Positions 5,776 through 7,642 of a DNA stretch of 7,642 bases are shown one piece after another. The stretch is from a bacterium ADurb.Bin374 (GTDB lineage Bacteria > Riflebacteria > Ozemobacteria > Ozemobacterales > Ozemobacteraceae). The DNA lies in contig MWAR01000524.1 in the NCBI GenBank assembly GCA_002068715.1, positions 1 through 7,642 on the forward strand. The letters run 5' to 3'. Below the pieces are notes generated by a model. That model did not search any database and was not told the origin of the DNA. It worked only from the letters and a program-made list of their open reading frames with translations. A program made the translations under genes and the position numbers. The stretch's first letter is position 1, and each line of letters opens with the position of its first letter.

Positions 5776-6942
5776 ATGCGCGTCATCCTTGAAAAAGGCA
5801 CCATTTTTTATCAGGGCAAGTTCCAGCAGCTCGGCCGTCTCGTGCTCGACCACGGCAAGATCACCGAAGTCACGCTGGCCAGCGTGAAGGCGAAGAAGCC
5901 GAAGGTCGGCGGCAAGGAAAAGGATTCCGACAAGCCGATCAACTGCGACGGCAAGTTCATCATGCCCGGCTTTATCGACGCTCACACCCACATCACCCTC
6001 GAAGAAGAGGGCATCGGCTGGGTCGACGCCGACCTGAACGAGTCGTTCGGCCTCGTCACCCCGCAGGTGCGCGCGTTCGATGCGCTCAAGATGCGCGACC
6101 AGGCCCTCTCCGACGCCCGCTCCGGCGGCGTCACCACGATGCTCGTCACTCCCGGCTCGGCCAACCCGATCGGCGGCCAGGCCTGCATCATCAAGGCCCG
6201 CGGCAAGATCGCCGAGGAAGCGGCCATCCGCGAGAGCTGCGGCATGAAGCTGGCCTTCGGCGAGAACCCGAAGCGCACCTACGCCGAGCAGAAGCAGTTC
6301 CCGTGCACCCGCATGGGCACCGCCGCCGTCATCCGCGAGTGGCTGATGAAGGCCCAGGACTACTCGAAGAAGAAGAAGTCGAAAGACTTCAAGGACCGCG
6401 ACATCAAGCTCGAGGCCCTGATGCCCCTGCTCGAAGGCAAGATCCAGGCCCGCGCCCACGCGCACACCGCCGACGACATCATCACGGCGTATCGCATCGC
6501 CCAGGAGTTCAACCTCGACCTCGTCATCGACCACTGCACCGAAGGCCATCTCATCGCCAAGGAACTCGGCCGCTGGAAGGCCAAGGCCGTCGTCGGCCCG
6601 ACCTTCTCCTGCCGCGTGAAGCCTGAACTGCGGCATCGCACGTTCGACACGGTGCGCGTGCTGCTCGACGAGGGCTGCATGGTCGCCATCACGACCGACC
6701 ACCCGGTCATCCCGATCGAGGGTCTCAGCCTCGCCGCCGCGCTGTGCGTGCGCCACGGCCTCGAGGAAGAGCGCGCGATCAAGGCGATCACCGAGTATCC
6801 GGCTGCCATCCTCGGACTCGACAAGCGCCTCGGCAAGATCGAAACCGGTTTTGACGGCGATGTCGTCGTCTGGAGCGGACACCCTCTCGACTCCCGGTCC
6901 AAGGCGGAGTCGGTGTTCATCGACGGCGCTCGGGTGCTCTGA
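5776..6942 (+). CDS. metal-dependent amidohydrolase (imidazolonepropionase-like family), first of a tandem pair
   Basis: The protein has 388 residues from ATG 5776. The ribosome site AAGGAAAGGGG is upstream, and the N-terminus aligns with that of the downstream paralogue, so the in-frame ATG at 5662 (38 more residues) is not favoured. It belongs to the amidohydrolase superfamily: a small beta domain formed by both termini and a TIM barrel with a metal centre that hydrolyses C-N bonds, often in cyclic amides. Visible motifs are FIDAHTHI (HxH metal ligands H70 and H72), PGSANPIGGQ (126-135), FGENPKR (161-167), ARAHAH (225-230), IDHCTEGHLI (251-260) and ITTDHPVIP (305-313, with D308 the likely strand-8 ligand). 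The set appears complete. The group is widespread but, as far as I recall, has no established substrate. Residues 38-53 form an unusual Lys-rich insertion missing from the paralogue. Lys is coded AAG in 32 of 34 cases, which suggests strong expression. Confidence 0.9.
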   Translation: MRVILEKGTIFYQGKFQQLGRLVLDHGKITEVTLASVKAKKPKVGGKEKDSDKPINCDGKFIMPGFIDAHTHITLEEEGIGWVDADLNESFGLVTPQVRAFDALKMRDQALSDARSGGVTTMLVTPGSANPIGGQACIIKARGKIAEEAAIRESCGMKLAFGENPKRTYAEQKQFPCTRMGTAAVIREWLMKAQDYSKKKKSKDFKDRDIKLEALMPLLEGKIQARAHAHTADDIITAYRIAQEFNLDLVIDHCTEGHLIAKELGRWKAKAVVGPTFSCRVKPELRHRTFDTVRVLLDEGCMVAITTDHPVIPIEGLSLAAALCVRHGLEEERAIKAITEYPAAILGLDKRLGKIETGFDGDVVVWSGHPLDSRSKAESVFIDGARVL

Positions 6943-6943
6943 G

Positions 6944-6971
6944 CCCTTCGGACCGCGTTACGCGGGAAGGG
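6944..6971 (+). promoter_or_regulatory. intergenic hairpin covering the Shine-Dalgarno of the second amidohydrolase
   Basis: CCCTTC (6944-6949) pairs with GAAGGG (6966-6971) and CCGCG (6953-6957) pairs with CGCGG (6961-6965). The result is an 11-bp stem with a 3-nt bulge (GGA, 6950-6952) and a TTA loop. It begins two bases after the first gene's stop and takes in most of the purine-rich ribosome site (GGGAAGGGAGAGG, 6964-6976) before ATG 6979. A ribosome finishing the first gene would open it, which fits translational coupling. There is no T-run, so it is not a standard terminator. Confidence 0.6.
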
Positions 6972-6978
6972 AGAGGTC

Positions 6979-7642
6979 ATGTCGTCCATCCTATTCGATA
7001 ATGTTCGGGTTTACCTCAGCGGTGCATTCTTTCCCGCTCAGAAGGTTCTGATCGAGAAAGGCAAGATCGCTGCGGTCGGCTCGAAGGTTCTGAAAAACGT
7101 CGAGACGGTCATCGACGGTCAGGGGAAATACCTGATCCCGGGCCTGATCGACGCGCACACCCATCTGGGTCTATCCGATCACGGGTATGGCCTGTCGGGC
7201 TCGGACCTCTGCGAGCTCTCCGACCCGATCACCCCGCATCTGCGGCCGCTCGACGGCATCAAGATGCGCTCGGACGCACTGAGCGACGCCAGGCGGTCAG
7301 GTATTTCTGTGTGTATGGTCTGTCCCGGCAACTCGAACCTGATCGCAGGCCACTGCTCGATCCTGAAGACCTACGGCAATTCGGCAGATGTCGGTCTCAT
7401 CGTCGAGCAGGCCGGCATCAAGGTCTGCTTCGGTGAAGAACCCAAACAGACCCTGCTCGGTCGCAAGTCGTTCCCTTGCACCCGCATGGGCATCGCTGCG
7501 TTGCTCCGCGAAACGTTCATGAAAGCCCAGGATTACCACGAGCTGAAACAGTCGAAGAAAGGCCTGCGCGACCGCATCATCCAGATGGAAGCGCTCGGTC
7601 CGCTGCTCGACGGCGCCGTGCCGCTGCGTGCCCACGCCCAGC
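6979..7642 (+). CDS. second metal-dependent amidohydrolase paralogue, 3' end cut by the window
   Basis: The frame is open from ATG 6979 to the window edge and gives 221 residues. It is clearly homologous to the protein just upstream: matching segments are LIDAHTHL (57-64, HxH ligands H60 and H62), ITPHLRPLDGIKMR, CFGEEPK (150-156), FPCTRMG (165-171) and MKAQDY (181-186), with few gaps. By analogy it should be a TIM-barrel metal-dependent hydrolase of about 380 residues. It differs at two motif positions: PGSANPIGGQ of the first copy is PGNSNLIAGH here, and AHAH is AHAQ (218-221). The first metal site is kept, but the strand-6 His and strand-8 Asp lie beyond the window. Lys codons are mixed (AAA in 7 of 15), unlike the first copy. 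It follows that gene by 36 bases and is probably co-transcribed. Confidence 0.88.
   Translation, partial: MSSILFDNVRVYLSGAFFPAQKVLIEKGKIAAVGSKVLKNVETVIDGQGKYLIPGLIDAHTHLGLSDHGYGLSGSDLCELSDPITPHLRPLDGIKMRSDALSDARRSGISVCMVCPGNSNLIAGHCSILKTYGNSADVGLIVEQAGIKVCFGEEPKQTLLGRKSFPCTRMGIAALLRETFMKAQDYHELKQSKKGLRDRIIQMEALGPLLDGAVPLRAHAQ

Noticed and set aside
5749..6882. 377-codon open frame on the minus strand, opposite the first amidohydrolase
   Set aside because: The same compositional effect. The translation is a monotonous Ala/Gly/Asp/Val/Leu-rich string, and the plus strand carries all amidohydrolase motifs.
7297..7635. minus-strand open frame near the right edge
   Set aside because: It is the shadow of the second amidohydrolase, whose own frame is open to the edge and has HxH and other family motifs.

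Overview
The window is about 60% G+C and densely coded. It reads as chromosomal DNA of a high-GC, probably Gram-negative-type bacterium: there is an UshA-like exported protein, a transmembrane GGDEF protein and a lipoprotein. The six genes whose ends are visible all stop at TGA, and Trp is coded by TGG, so the genetic code looks standard. No rRNA, tRNA, CRISPR array, insertion sequence or phage gene was seen. The phylum cannot be fixed from the sequence; a little-studied candidate phylum is possible.

Layout. (1) Positions 1-356 hold the C-terminal end of a UvrD/PcrA-type helicase. (2) A likely promoter overlaps its stop codon and leads into a run of three + strand genes: an UshA/5'-nucleotidase-like membrane-anchored protein (468-2555), a Cache-like/HAMP/GAF/GGDEF diguanylate cyclase overlapping it (2521-4611), and a short EamA-type membrane protein (4653-5045). 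(3) A convergent hairpin separates this run from a small minus-strand lipoprotein gene (5106-5459), which has a near-perfect sigma70-type promoter. (4) A divergent promoter region of about 300 bp follows, with a roughly 140-nt leader. (5) Two tandem paralogous metal-dependent amidohydrolases follow: the first complete (5776-6942), the second cut by the window end (6979-7642).

How the genes may work together. The overlap of the nucleotidase-like gene with the diguanylate cyclase suggests translational coupling and a shared envelope-to-c-di-GMP signalling role. The nucleotidase-like protein has lost most canonical metal ligands and carries what looks like a second, degenerate copy of its C-terminal domain, so it may be a binding or sensing protein rather than an enzyme. 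The two amidohydrolases are probably one transcription unit. A hairpin between them covers the second gene's Shine-Dalgarno sequence, and their active-site motifs show a reciprocal Gln/His exchange, which suggests divided function or a mixed oligomer.

The parts most worth following are the nucleotidase-like/GGDEF pair, the diverged amidohydrolase pair with its RNA hairpin, and the in-frame TGA that trims the EamA protein seven codons before a TAA. None of these is proven to be a new system.
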